Both the position numbers and the translations under genes were made by a program. The notes beneath the pieces were generated by a model. The model saw only the letters and a program-made list of their open reading frames with translations, was not told where the DNA came from and did no database searches. A stretch of DNA of 64,000 nucleotides from contig NZ_LT707065.1 in assembly GCF_900156745.1 (NCBI RefSeq), positions 372,001-436,000 of the forward strand, in the 5' to 3' direction. This DNA comes from Achromobacter sp. MFA1 R4. GTDB taxonomy: Bacteria > Pseudomonadota > Gammaproteobacteria > Burkholderiales > Burkholderiaceae_B. This document shows positions 26,097 to 34,301 of the stretch, piece after piece (position 1 is the first letter of the stretch; each line of letters starts with the position of its first letter).

Positions 26097-26157
26097 CGTA
26101 CCGTACCTACATGAAGGAATGTACGGTACGCGATTTCGAGCGGTACGGCCGTACCGC
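26097..26157. repeat. Hairpin plus perfect palindrome sharing a GTACGG core
   Basis: CGTACCGTAC (26097-26106) and GTACGGTACG (26121-26130) form a perfect 10-bp stem with a 14-base loop. Ten bases further is the perfect 18-base palindrome GCGGTACGGCCGTACCGC (26140-26157). All are built from the same GTACGG/CCGTAC word. The site lies about 260 bases upstream of the methyltransferase gene. The rest of 25638-26414 shows no convincing gene. Confidence 0.6.
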
Positions 26158-26414
26158 CCCGCACGTGAATCCAAAGCGCTCGGCGGCGGCAGAAAACCTC
26201 TTCCCGGTCGGCATGCCGCCACCGGCTTTCCGCGGCGCCGTTTCTGCTTGCGCCATATCCACGGCGCTGCGGACGCAGAAGCGCCGGCACGATAAGCAGG
26301 AATGACGACGGCCTTGCAAAATAAGGTGGCATACATGAGGTTTATTTGCACCCACCTCAAAATGAGTTCGTGCTAGGGTTTCGTCTTCATAGACATCATG
26401 CGAGGACGACAACC

Positions 26415-27134
26415 GTGACCCAGCTCCTTCCCCATACCAAAAGGAAGCCATATCACCCCGTGGTGATCAATATCCTGAAGAAGCGGTCGGCGCGGGTCGT
26501 GCTTGACGCACCGTGCGGCCACGGCTGGCTGGGCAACGAACTACCTCGTGTTGAACCGGCCGCGCTTATCGACGGTCTTGGCCTTTGGGAGTATCCGGAC
26601 GCTGTGCCTGCCTACAGGTGCGTCCAAGAGCACGACCTGGATGAGCCGCTGCCGGCTGCGCTCCAGGGGTATGACGCCGTAGTCTGCGGCGAAGCAATAC
26701 ACCTGCTGAAGAGCCCCGGAACGGCTCTGGCCGGCTTTAGGGCAGCGCTGCGGCCTGGCGGTACCCTTGTCATCACCACGCCCAACACTTGGCACGCCCG
26801 ATCGCGAGGCCAATTTTTTCTGCGGGGGTTCCATTCAGGCTTTAGCCCCATGTACGGAAAAAGGCGCGGCGAATACATCACCTATTTCCCCTTCTCGTTC
26901 CCACAGCTGCACTTGATCCTGACTCAAAGCGGCTTCCGCAATGTGCAACTGCATGACGTGGACGAGCCAAAGCCGAAACGACCGCTCGAACGGCTGCTAG
27001 GATGGCCAGGCGAAGTGTATTGCCGACGAAAAGCGGCGGCGGCCGATACCGCGGAGGAGCGCGATTACTGGACTCAGGCTGGCAGCAAGCAATCGCTCTA
27101 TGGACGCTGGCTGGTTGTCACCGCGCAACGATAA
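26415..27134 (+). CDS. Class I SAM-dependent methyltransferase
   Basis: A protein of 239 residues from a GTG at 26415, preceded by GAGGAC. Motif I is VVLDAPCGHGWLG (about 26-38). The region YDAVVCGEAIHLLKSPGTAL fits motif IV/post, and GGTLVITTPN is the typical strand-5 end. These match Methyltransf_11/23-type small-molecule methyltransferases. The substrate is not evident. An upstream TTG (26346) could extend the protein, but the GTG has the better ribosome binding site. It converges with the tyrosine recombinase gene. Confidence 0.8.
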   Translation: MTQLLPHTKRKPYHPVVINILKKRSARVVLDAPCGHGWLGNELPRVEPAALIDGLGLWEYPDAVPAYRCVQEHDLDEPLPAALQGYDAVVCGEAIHLLKSPGTALAGFRAALRPGGTLVITTPNTWHARSRGQFFLRGFHSGFSPMYGKRRGEYITYFPFSFPQLHLILTQSGFRNVQLHDVDEPKPKRPLERLLGWPGEVYCRRKAAAADTAEERDYWTQAGSKQSLYGRWLVVTAQR

Positions 27135-27170
27135 CAACCGTGGCTGGACAGCAGCGGGCCCAGCCCGCCT

Positions 27171-28364
27171 CTACGAAGCCGAGCGCTCCGGAACCTCGAC
27201 TGTTCCCGGCTCCAAGCCGCGAGCCATATCGAAGAAGTCGAGCTCCGTGTAAATCATTGTGGACCTGATATCGCGCTGGCGGAGCAGCTTCTGTACAAAT
27301 CTCACGTCTCGACCCGCCAGCAGTTGCGTCTTCCCGAATGTATGGCGTAGCCAATGAGTGGACGCACGCCGCAACAACTCGGCGTCGGCAGTATTTCCTA
27401 ATCCATCAAGATACTCTGCACACTCGGCGAACTCCTTCTTCACGATGTCCCAGAGCGTCGCTCGACGCCGTACCTCGCCCCACTGAAGCGCACCTCGACG
27501 CCCTCGGACCGATGGTCGAACGCCATTGTCCGACCGGCGCGTTCGCCCAGACAACACGAGCGCTGTCGCCTCGCCAGGTTGCGGTGCGGGCGGCAGTCCA
27601 AAGGCTTGCCTATACGCTCCAAGCTGCTCGATGAGAGCATAGGGCACCGGCACGCGGTCGACGTATCCTCCTTTGCCATGACGCACAAGAAGCGACCAGT
27701 ACGTTTTCATGGATCGAGGATCGGACATGAGCTCGAAGTCCCCCATATTCGCCAGCACGACCTCCGAGGCACGCAAGCCGACCCCTTCGATAAGCTGGAT
27801 CAAAAATCGGTTTCTGGCATACGTTAGTCGTGCCACGAGGGTTACATAATCCCGCTTATCCATGAGCCCGATGACTGTGTCTATTAGGTCAGGCGGAACC
27901 GCGTGGCGTGTCGGGGCTGCACGCTGTGCACCGCCGCCCAGTCCAGCCATCGGATTCTGCTTCACATGACCGGTCTGGAACCAGAACACGAAGAGCGCAT
28001 GCAACACCTTCTGCGCATGCGACACCGACGTCGGCCCTAAAGGCTTTCGAAAGGGCGTCCATGCACTGTCGTGCTGAGGCAAACGGCGACGGGAGATGTG
28101 CTGGGATGCACGAGTCCGGAGGAAATCGAGGTATGCCAGCACATCCTGAAGCGTCCAGTGGCTGGGCTGAACCACCCTGAACTTCTCGCAGTACCATTTC
28201 AGCCGACCCATCTCGGAACGATAGGAGCTCAACGTACGGGGACTCACTGGCGGGTTGCGCGCTTTCAGAGTCGCGAGCCAGACCTCAGCTGCCGCCCAGT
28301 CGTCGGTCACCAGACCCAGGACAGAGCGACCATCCGAGCCCCCAACAACAATATCTGCGCTCAT
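27171..28364 (-). CDS. Tyrosine recombinase (phage integrase family)
   Basis: A 397-residue protein. The N-terminal SAM-like core-binding domain is at about 25-150 (SYRSEMGRLKWYCEKF). The catalytic domain has Arg in EGVGLRASEVVL, HxxR in THWLRHTFGKTQ, and the nucleophile Tyr in STMIYTELDF. The gene overlaps the coiled-coil gene by 4 bases and is last in a parM-parR-like operon. A role in resolving plasmid multimers or in site-specific integration is likely. Confidence 0.88.
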   Translation of the reverse strand: MSADIVVGGSDGRSVLGLVTDDWAAAEVWLATLKARNPPVSPRTLSSYRSEMGRLKWYCEKFRVVQPSHWTLQDVLAYLDFLRTRASQHISRRRLPQHDSAWTPFRKPLGPTSVSHAQKVLHALFVFWFQTGHVKQNPMAGLGGGAQRAAPTRHAVPPDLIDTVIGLMDKRDYVTLVARLTYARNRFLIQLIEGVGLRASEVVLANMGDFELMSDPRSMKTYWSLLVRHGKGGYVDRVPVPYALIEQLGAYRQAFGLPPAPQPGEATALVLSGRTRRSDNGVRPSVRGRRGALQWGEVRRRATLWDIVKKEFAECAEYLDGLGNTADAELLRRASTHWLRHTFGKTQLLAGRDVRFVQKLLRQRDIRSTMIYTELDFFDMARGLEPGTVEVPERSAS

Positions 28365-29095
28365 TCGGCAGCCCTCCCACTGGTGGCCGCACGACGATAG
28401 GCTTCAAGCATTTCGCGCTCCTTCACTCTTTTGGCCTGCACTGACTCCAGTGTTTCCTTCAGCAGGCGAGCCTCTCCTCTGGACTGCTCAATTGCGTAGA
28501 GCGCGAACAACCTGTTCCCTTCTGAAAATCGCGCATTCTGGGCCAATGCCGCCCCAAGCTCGCCGTTCCTCATGAGCAGCTGATCGGCAATTTCCCTGAC
28601 CGCGAGCAGCGCTACCTCGGCTGCGCGTCGCTCCTGGACTGCGATCGCCAACTCTGACCTCATCCGTGCGCAGTCCGCCTCCAAGTGCTGTATACGCGCT
28701 CGTTGGTGAGACAGTTGTACCGCGAGCGCGGATATAGCCGGATCTCGTGCTTCGCCTGTATCGTGACGTACAACACGAGCGGCATAGGGCCGCGCATCGG
28801 CTTGGCCCTCAGTGGCAACAAGGCCTGAGTATCCACTTGCGATCTCGCTTTCCACCTTCAGCTTGGCTGCGTGTACCGTCGATTGCGAGGGAGAAAACGG
28901 GGCACCGAATGCCTTTAGCATCGATCGGTAAGTGCCAGCGCCATGCAGGCGGCCAGTGGCGCTGTAGGCCAATCTTATGAATGCGACCAGGTAGGCCTCG
29001 TTTCCCTGCACCTGCGCATCGGGCAGTAGCCCGAGGCCCGAGGTAATGGCGCGAACCTGTTCATCTGAAAGCAGCGACTCTCTCCGACCGGACAT
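28361..29095 (-). CDS. Coiled-coil DNA-binding-type protein (KfrA-like)
   Basis: A 244-residue protein. The first 100 residues resemble the KfrA-type N-terminal DNA-binding domain (SDEQVRAITSGLGLLPDAQ and RSMLKAFGAPFSPS). Residues about 125-235 form a long coiled coil (LSHQRARIQHLEADCARM, then VQERRAAEVALL). KfrA proteins are plasmid nucleoid and partition accessories. The ATG at 29095 follows the parR-like stop by 4 bases. Assignment is by architecture only. Confidence 0.55.
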   Translation of the reverse strand: MSGRRESLLSDEQVRAITSGLGLLPDAQVQGNEAYLVAFIRLAYSATGRLHGAGTYRSMLKAFGAPFSPSQSTVHAAKLKVESEIASGYSGLVATEGQADARPYAARVVRHDTGEARDPAISALAVQLSHQRARIQHLEADCARMRSELAIAVQERRAAEVALLAVREIADQLLMRNGELGAALAQNARFSEGNRLFALYAIEQSRGEARLLKETLESVQAKRVKEREMLEAYRRAATSGRAAE

Positions 29096-29099
29096 TTTT

Positions 29100-29702
29100 C
29101 TAGCCAAACATGTTGCCCATTTGCGCTAGCGCCGCACGCTCGGCGTCGGACAGCACGTCGCCTTCGTTCGGGTCTATGCGCTCGGACTCGCCAGCGCCTC
29201 CTTGTTCCGAACCCACCGAGTCCTTCGCAGGCACCGCCGCCTCCGGTGCGACGGATACTGGGGGGGCAGCGATGGAGCGAGACTCCGGCACCGCTGGCAT
29301 CGGCCTAGCCCGCGGTTGCGTCTCGCCAGCGGAGAAAGAACCTGTCGCCGCCCCCTTCTCCGCCGGCGGAAAAGCGGCACCGACTTCCGTGCCCGACCTA
29401 AGCGCCTCGATGTCAAACGCCGGCGTTCCCAGCGCCTGCGGCGGTCGGGGTGCCGGCCGTCGCGTCTCGGCTTGCAGACCGCCAGGCCCGCTTAGGGCAG
29501 CCTGCACGGCGGCATCCAGCGTACCCTGTTCGAGATGGTGCAGGAACCATTGATACAACACCCCTCGAATGAGCGGCGTCTCCTGCCGGTAGGGCAACGC
29601 CGCCAGAAAGCGCAGCATGCCCGGGCATTGCGTTTCCCTCACGATAAGCGGCATGCGCCGCTCAATCTCGTCCGGATCGTAGATCTTCTGGTGACGCGGC
29701 AT
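29100..29702 (-). CDS. ParR-like partition adaptor
   Basis: A 200-residue protein. The first 75 residues are compact and basic (MPRHQKIYDPDEIERRMPLI), fitting a small DNA-binding domain. A long Pro/Ala-rich linker follows, and a C-terminal peptide (LSDAERAALAQMGNMFG) could contact ParM filaments, as the ParR tail does. It starts 2 bases after the parM stop. The role is inferred mainly from its place after parM. Confidence 0.55.
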   Translation of the reverse strand: MPRHQKIYDPDEIERRMPLIVRETQCPGMLRFLAALPYRQETPLIRGVLYQWFLHHLEQGTLDAAVQAALSGPGGLQAETRRPAPRPPQALGTPAFDIEALRSGTEVGAAFPPAEKGAATGSFSAGETQPRARPMPAVPESRSIAAPPVSVAPEAAVPAKDSVGSEQGGAGESERIDPNEGDVLSDAERAALAQMGNMFG

Positions 29703-29704
29703 AG

Positions 29705-30721
29705 TCAAGCCGCCTTGACAGACGTCCGAGCCGCGCTTTGCTGCTTCAGCTGACCGACAGCAAATCGGCAGAAGCCGTTGGCAACAGCCATCCGAGGCTC
29801 CTCCAGCAGGATCGTGTGCGGCCATTTCTCGCTCAGCGTTTCCGCCAGGAATACGGCGCCGCCCCCCGCCAGCAACACCCCGTCCAGCGTGGATACCTCG
29901 CGCGACAGGAGCGTATCCGCTTCTGCAAGGATAAGCTGCGCAACAGGACGGACCGCCTCAGCCACATCCTTCGTGACGTCGACCTTCTGTCCGAAGTGTT
30001 TCACGGAGCCGGCGATCAACGCGGCATGGCATTCCCGATCACCAACGCGAATTCCCCGGTCGGCCAGTATTGCCGCCAGCCGCTTGACCGACGATCCCAT
30101 GCCATCGCAGCTGCCGAAAGCTCCCGCGATATGGCGGCCATTTCGAACGAGCAAAAAGTCCGTCGTGAAATGTCCGATCTCGATGACGGCCCAGGACAGC
30201 GGCTGACCGTCGTCACCCGAGAAGCGTTCCTTCACAGGGACGCCGCTCTGATTGAGGACATGTTGGAAATAGGCGCCGGCGGGCTGGGGGATTACTTTGA
30301 CGTCGGTGGCAGCGACCGATTTAGTGATCTCGGCCAGCTTGTCCTTCTGATGGTCAAACACGTTGGAGGGGGATCCGATCACGATGTACGCGTCCTCAAG
30401 ACCCTTCACGCCTCTGGCCTTCAGCCGGGCCAGGGCGGAGGCTACAAGTGCCTTGTAGCCAGGCTTCTCGATCCAATCGTCGTCCATTCCGATGTTCGTT
30501 CCGCGGCCGCCTTGAAGACGAGCAGTCTCGCCAGTGAAGTAGGTCCGCCCTTCGACAGCGACCGTCTCATTCGCGGCTTCGGCAGCCGTAGCCTCGTCGG
30601 CGATGTGGAATGCTTCGCACACATCAGACGGGAAGAGGAACCGATCAAACAGGCCGGAGGCGTGAGAAACAACTTTGACCGCGCTGCGGCCGATGTCCAA
30701 TCCAATGCAAGTACGGTTCAT
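29705..30721 (-). CDS. parM: Actin-like plasmid segregation ATPase ParM
   Basis: A 338-residue protein of the actin/ParM superfamily. The phosphate-1 loop is GLDIGRSAVKVVSH (7-20), the phosphate-2 loop is VIEIGHFTTDFLLV, and the adenosine motif is LLAGGGAVFLAETL. The ATG at 30721 places the first loop at the N-terminus. It would form filaments that push sister plasmids apart, working with the ParR-like gene downstream and a centromere probably lying in the upstream repeats. Confidence 0.88.
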   Translation of the reverse strand: MNRTCIGLDIGRSAVKVVSHASGLFDRFLFPSDVCEAFHIADEATAAEAANETVAVEGRTYFTGETARLQGGRGTNIGMDDDWIEKPGYKALVASALARLKARGVKGLEDAYIVIGSPSNVFDHQKDKLAEITKSVAATDVKVIPQPAGAYFQHVLNQSGVPVKERFSGDDGQPLSWAVIEIGHFTTDFLLVRNGRHIAGAFGSCDGMGSSVKRLAAILADRGIRVGDRECHAALIAGSVKHFGQKVDVTKDVAEAVRPVAQLILAEADTLLSREVSTLDGVLLAGGGAVFLAETLSEKWPHTILLEEPRMAVANGFCRFAVGQLKQQSAARTSVKAA

Positions 30722-30742
30722 GCGCAAAAATCCCTCAGGTGG

Positions 30743-30776
30743 CATTGATCAATGGGCAGTACACACTGCACCAATG
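30743..30776. promoter_or_regulatory. Inverted repeats upstream of parM, candidate operator/centromere
   Basis: CATTGATCAATG (30743-30754) is a perfect 12-base palindrome. It overlaps a longer imperfect dyad, AATGGGCAGT / ACTGCACCAATG, around ACAC. The site is 22 bases upstream of parM, where ParR-type proteins bind. The remaining 230 bases up to the DUF4942 gene show no further feature. Confidence 0.5.
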
Positions 30777-31007
30777 AGCGAATCCTAGGCATCGATGCAA
30801 GCGGCTACAAGAGCGCGCGCCAAAAAAGCGATTTGAGCATCGGAATGGATTGCACAATCCAAAACGATTGCCGCCTCGCGATGGCAAGCAGCGACTCGCG
30901 TCGGCACCGATGAAATTGCGAATTGCGTCCTCCACCGCCTCATGATTACCACCCTTTCTCCACTTGGAAGCCGTCGCATTGCGACAAAACCTACTTTGGA
31001 GAGAGTT

Positions 31008-31793
31008 ATGGACTTGGTGAAAAGCGTCAGCATTGGCAATCTATTGAACCAGCGAGAGGCAGTTCTGCAACGTCTGCGCTCAGCTCGCGATCTGATCGAA
31101 GAGGCACGCAAGATCGCGAGCGCTGCGCATCTAGGCTGCGTCGAGGACATGTTCTCGCCAGGCCGCCATGGTTTCGCGGGCAATTTCCTAACGGGTGACT
31201 TCGGGAATGTTGAACGATGGATCGATAAGGCAGGGTGGGAGTACCTGATGGCGGAAAGCGGAATCCGCACTTTTATGGACTCCGCAACCCGCCAGCGGTG
31301 GGCCGAGGCGATGAACAAAGAGGAGATCCCTCCTCTCACCGTGGATGTCATCGCCTCCACCTTCGGGCAGCTGTACGACAATCGGCAACAGATGTTCGAG
31401 AATGGCGTGGTCGAGATATTCCGGCGGCTGAGCTGGAACTACAAGACCAACGAGCCATTCAAGTTTGGGCGACGAATCGTCTTAAGCTACATCCTTCAGT
31501 CTGATCGTTGGGGTGGCGCATATCCCCGGAACTGCGATCAGCTCGATGACCTGGAACGTGCGCTCTATGTTTTGGACGGCAAGCCAGAGCCCGACCACCG
31601 GCAGTCGATCGGCACTATCGTTCGAAGCAAGATCTACGGAAAGGAATGGAGTGCGGAAACCGACTACTTCGCACTTCGCTGGTACAAGAAAGGATCGGCT
31701 CATGTCACTTTCAAGCGACCAGACTTGATTGGCAAGCTGAATTCAATTCTTGCGGCGCGCTATCCGAACGCCTTGGCGTCCGACACGCGCTGA
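31008..31793 (+). CDS. DUF4942-domain protein
   Basis: A 261-residue protein from the ATG at 31008, preceded by GGAGAG. The segments VIASTFGQLYDNRQQMFENG, VEIFRRLSWNYKTNEPFKFG, and KGSAHVTFKRPDLIGKLNSI are characteristic of DUF4942, a domain frequent on conjugative plasmids and ICEs and of unknown activity. It has its own terminator. It is divergent from parM. Confidence 0.8.
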   Translation: MDLVKSVSIGNLLNQREAVLQRLRSARDLIEEARKIASAAHLGCVEDMFSPGRHGFAGNFLTGDFGNVERWIDKAGWEYLMAESGIRTFMDSATRQRWAEAMNKEEIPPLTVDVIASTFGQLYDNRQQMFENGVVEIFRRLSWNYKTNEPFKFGRRIVLSYILQSDRWGGAYPRNCDQLDDLERALYVLDGKPEPDHRQSIGTIVRSKIYGKEWSAETDYFALRWYKKGSAHVTFKRPDLIGKLNSILAARYPNALASDTR

Positions 31794-31801
31794 CACACCA
31801 A

Positions 31802-31829
31802 CCCACGGCCTCGCCGTGGGTTTTTTTTT
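31802..31829 (+). terminator. Rho-independent terminator of the DUF4942 gene
   Basis: CCCACGGC-CTC-GCCGTGGG followed by nine T residues, 8 bases after the stop. Confidence 0.92.
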
Positions 31830-31833
31830 CGGC

Positions 31834-31861
31834 AAAAAAAACCCGAACCGAATGGTTCGGG
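31834..31861 (-). terminator. Rho-independent terminator of the traN/lipoprotein operon
   Basis: The stem CCCGAACC / GGTTCGGG (31842-31861) is preceded by an A8 run on the plus strand, which is a U-run for minus-strand transcripts. It lies 20 bases beyond the lipoprotein stop and back to back with the DUF4942 terminator. Confidence 0.9.
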
Positions 31862-31881
31862 CGTTTTAGGCTTGCCTCCGG

Positions 31882-32466
31882 CTATCGCGCGCCGTTAGCC
31901 GCGGCCGAGCGCTTTCGTTCCTTCAGCGTGCTGCACGATGGCCGCAGATCACTACCACGATGCAAGTCGGGGTCGGCGTTATACACCTGGTACGGCGCCT
32001 GGCCAAACACTCCCGCCGGCATTTTTGCCACTACAACCTGGTCGCCGACATCGATGCAGTTAATGCGCAGCATCATTTCCAAATACTCTCCCGGGACCGG
32101 TACCTCAGCAACCGTCTTGCCAGCATCGGCCACCACAATCACGGGCGGCGCTCCACGTGTGCTTGCGGTGATCAGATCGGCGATGATGCCTACTGCCCCC
32201 AGGGCCAGCGAGCCCTGGCCCACCGACATTCCAGCATAGGCGGTCGCAGCTGCTCCAATACCGGCGTCACCGACCATATCACCAGCAGCTCTCGCAAGGC
32301 TGGCGACAGTGCCATCCTTCTCGGTCACGCGAATGTCGACCATGGTTCCCTTAGCAACCACAGGCGCCCCGGCGACATACTCCTTGCCGTCCTTCACCTG
32401 CACACTGGTGTTGGCGCATCCGACGAGTGTCAACCCCAGGAAAAACGAGAAAATAAACCGCTTCAT
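31882..32466 (-). CDS. Lipoprotein with glycine-zipper segment, transfer-region associated
   Basis: A 194-residue protein with lipobox LVGC (residues 15-18) and a short signal peptide. The middle has an Ala/Gly-rich membrane-like stretch (AGDMVGDAGIGAAATAYAGM) like glycine-zipper outer-membrane lipoproteins. It follows traN on the same strand and shares the downstream terminator. It may be an entry-exclusion or envelope factor of the transfer system; no family was recognised. Confidence 0.65.
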   Translation of the reverse strand: MKRFIFSFFLGLTLVGCANTSVQVKDGKEYVAGAPVVAKGTMVDIRVTEKDGTVASLARAAGDMVGDAGIGAAATAYAGMSVGQGSLALGAVGIIADLITASTRGAPPVIVVADAGKTVAEVPVPGEYLEMMLRINCIDVGDQVVVAKMPAGVFGQAPYQVYNADPDLHRGSDLRPSCSTLKERKRSAAANGAR

Positions 32467-32551
32467 AGCTCCTCCGAAAGTATGTCAAATCGTATCAAAC
32501 TTTTCAGTACAGCAACCGATTGACATACGGTCGTTTACATTTGATGGTGGC

Positions 32552-34294
32552 TTAGGGAGCAACACCCAGGGCCTTCTTGCAGTCGCCGTCTGGCATACGG
32601 GTCCAATCTCCGCCGACCGCCTCCAGCGCTTTACGGCAACCGGCGGCGACCGCATCTTCCGTCCAGGTCCCGGACTTCGCCTTGCTCAGGTCGAACTGGG
32701 CGTATTGCGTTTCCACCGCGGCCATGACGTCTACCAAGAACTCGGACAGGTCGATCTGAGAAAAGTCGATTTTCTCCAGCTCGGCCGGCGTGAACCCATC
32801 GCAGGTCGGATCCTTTTCGTCGCCCCAGCCTTTCCCTAGCTGCGCCCGCCCCTGTTCATTGATGATCCGAGCAAGTTTGGAGTTGTAGCAGCAGTAAGAC
32901 TGCTTGCGCGTCGCGCAGGCGCCCAGCACCTTTTTGGAGCACCAAGAACCAATTCGGTCAGTACAAAGCCCCGCGTCGCGTTTCAACGCCAGTTCCATCT
33001 CCTTCTGATCGCAGCTCATGACTTCCATGACGAACTGCATGGCGATGGCGAATGCAAGCGCATAGGGGTTGAAATACAACGCCGGGAAACCCGTGCCGGC
33101 GCCGCCGGCGAGCAGATAGCCCTGAGTGCCCAAGAACGCTCCTGTACCTCCGATGGAGACCCCGTACATCCCAAAGCTGGGGCCACTGCCTAGCCAGTTG
33201 GCAATGCCCTCAGATGCGGCCTGGCTCGTATTGGTGACCATCGAGCCCATACCGCTTGAGAGCCAGCCTACCGCGTCCGATGAGCCATACAGCATGTCGA
33301 AAACATACTTCGAGCCCGATCGAAGCGCAGCGCCACCGGCGGCGGAGAACAGTTCAGTGGCGAAAGCGTTGTTCGACTTTGCGCCGCCCTTCTTCGTACA
33401 ACAGTTCTTTAGACCGAACCCTCGCGCTGAGCGACACGACTCGCCCACGCCGCCGAAGATATCAAGGCCGTCGGGGTTATAGACACCAATTTGGCGCGCG
33501 ATTTCCATGTCAGCTACGACTTGTGCGAAATCGCCGTCCGGTTCCCACCCCGACTCGAAGCAGATGCCGCCAATGCAGATCGTGTTATCGCCGCAGTATT
33601 CGTACTCGCGCTGCTGACCCCGCTTGACCAAGCACCGATACTCCATCTCGTATTCCACGCATCCGATGCCTGGCAAGTCCGTGATGCACTGACGCGTGTA
33701 TGCTGTGCACTCAGACCTGTCGCGCAATGGTTGGCACGTATCGGCAATGTTGTCGGTGATGCACGTGTAGTCCCGCTGCCATTTCCAGCATCCACCGACC
33801 TCGGCTAAAGTCACCTCATAGCTGTTGATCACCTTGGAAGGCGAAGTGTCCACGCACACTCGACGGTTGAGCTCGCAGCTCTTCACGCCTGTCTGGCCCG
33901 CTTCTTTGCTTGGATCGACACAAGCGTCGATCCAACCGTCGGGGCTGCATACCGATACGCCGTCCTTGGTCATGTAGCTGACGCACTGCCGCTCTGGGAT
34001 GGTGTTACCTGGGCAAGAAGAAATGGGCGGACTGGCGGCCGCCGACGCAGCCATGGCAGTCGCCTTCGCCCGCATGGCCATCGGATAACATGCCTCCACC
34101 ATTCCATCGGCGGTACAAACCGTCTGGCCCTGCTCGTTGGTCGTCGTTGCTTGACACCGCGACTCCCAGACTTCACCGACCTCGCATCTCAACGGGACTG
34201 TCGGGTGATCGAAAGGATGTTTGGCGGCCGTCGCGGCCGCCGGCAACAGCACCATGCATGCCGCGGCAATCCATACGGTCGAAATCAGACGCAT
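32552..34294 (-). CDS. traN: Mating-pair stabilisation protein TraN, C-terminal Cys-rich part as a separate secreted protein
   Basis: A 580-residue, very Cys-rich protein with its own signal peptide (1-23, ending ATAA). The C-terminal region CSKKVLGACATRKQSYCCYN and ELEKIDFSQIDLSEFL corresponds to the C-terminal end of F TraN. The middle contains YCGDNTICIGGICF and NCCTKKGG. TraN sits in the donor outer membrane and stabilises mating pairs. Usually one protein covers this and the upstream 378-residue protein; here they are two genes 7 bases apart. Confidence 0.85.
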   Translation of the reverse strand: MRLISTVWIAAACMVLLPAAATAAKHPFDHPTVPLRCEVGEVWESRCQATTTNEQGQTVCTADGMVEACYPMAMRAKATAMAASAAASPPISSCPGNTIPERQCVSYMTKDGVSVCSPDGWIDACVDPSKEAGQTGVKSCELNRRVCVDTSPSKVINSYEVTLAEVGGCWKWQRDYTCITDNIADTCQPLRDRSECTAYTRQCITDLPGIGCVEYEMEYRCLVKRGQQREYEYCGDNTICIGGICFESGWEPDGDFAQVVADMEIARQIGVYNPDGLDIFGGVGESCRSARGFGLKNCCTKKGGAKSNNAFATELFSAAGGAALRSGSKYVFDMLYGSSDAVGWLSSGMGSMVTNTSQAASEGIANWLGSGPSFGMYGVSIGGTGAFLGTQGYLLAGGAGTGFPALYFNPYALAFAIAMQFVMEVMSCDQKEMELALKRDAGLCTDRIGSWCSKKVLGACATRKQSYCCYNSKLARIINEQGRAQLGKGWGDEKDPTCDGFTPAELEKIDFSQIDLSEFLVDVMAAVETQYAQFDLSKAKSGTWTEDAVAAGCRKALEAVGGDWTRMPDGDCKKALGVAP

Positions 34295-34301
34295 AGAAGC
34301 C

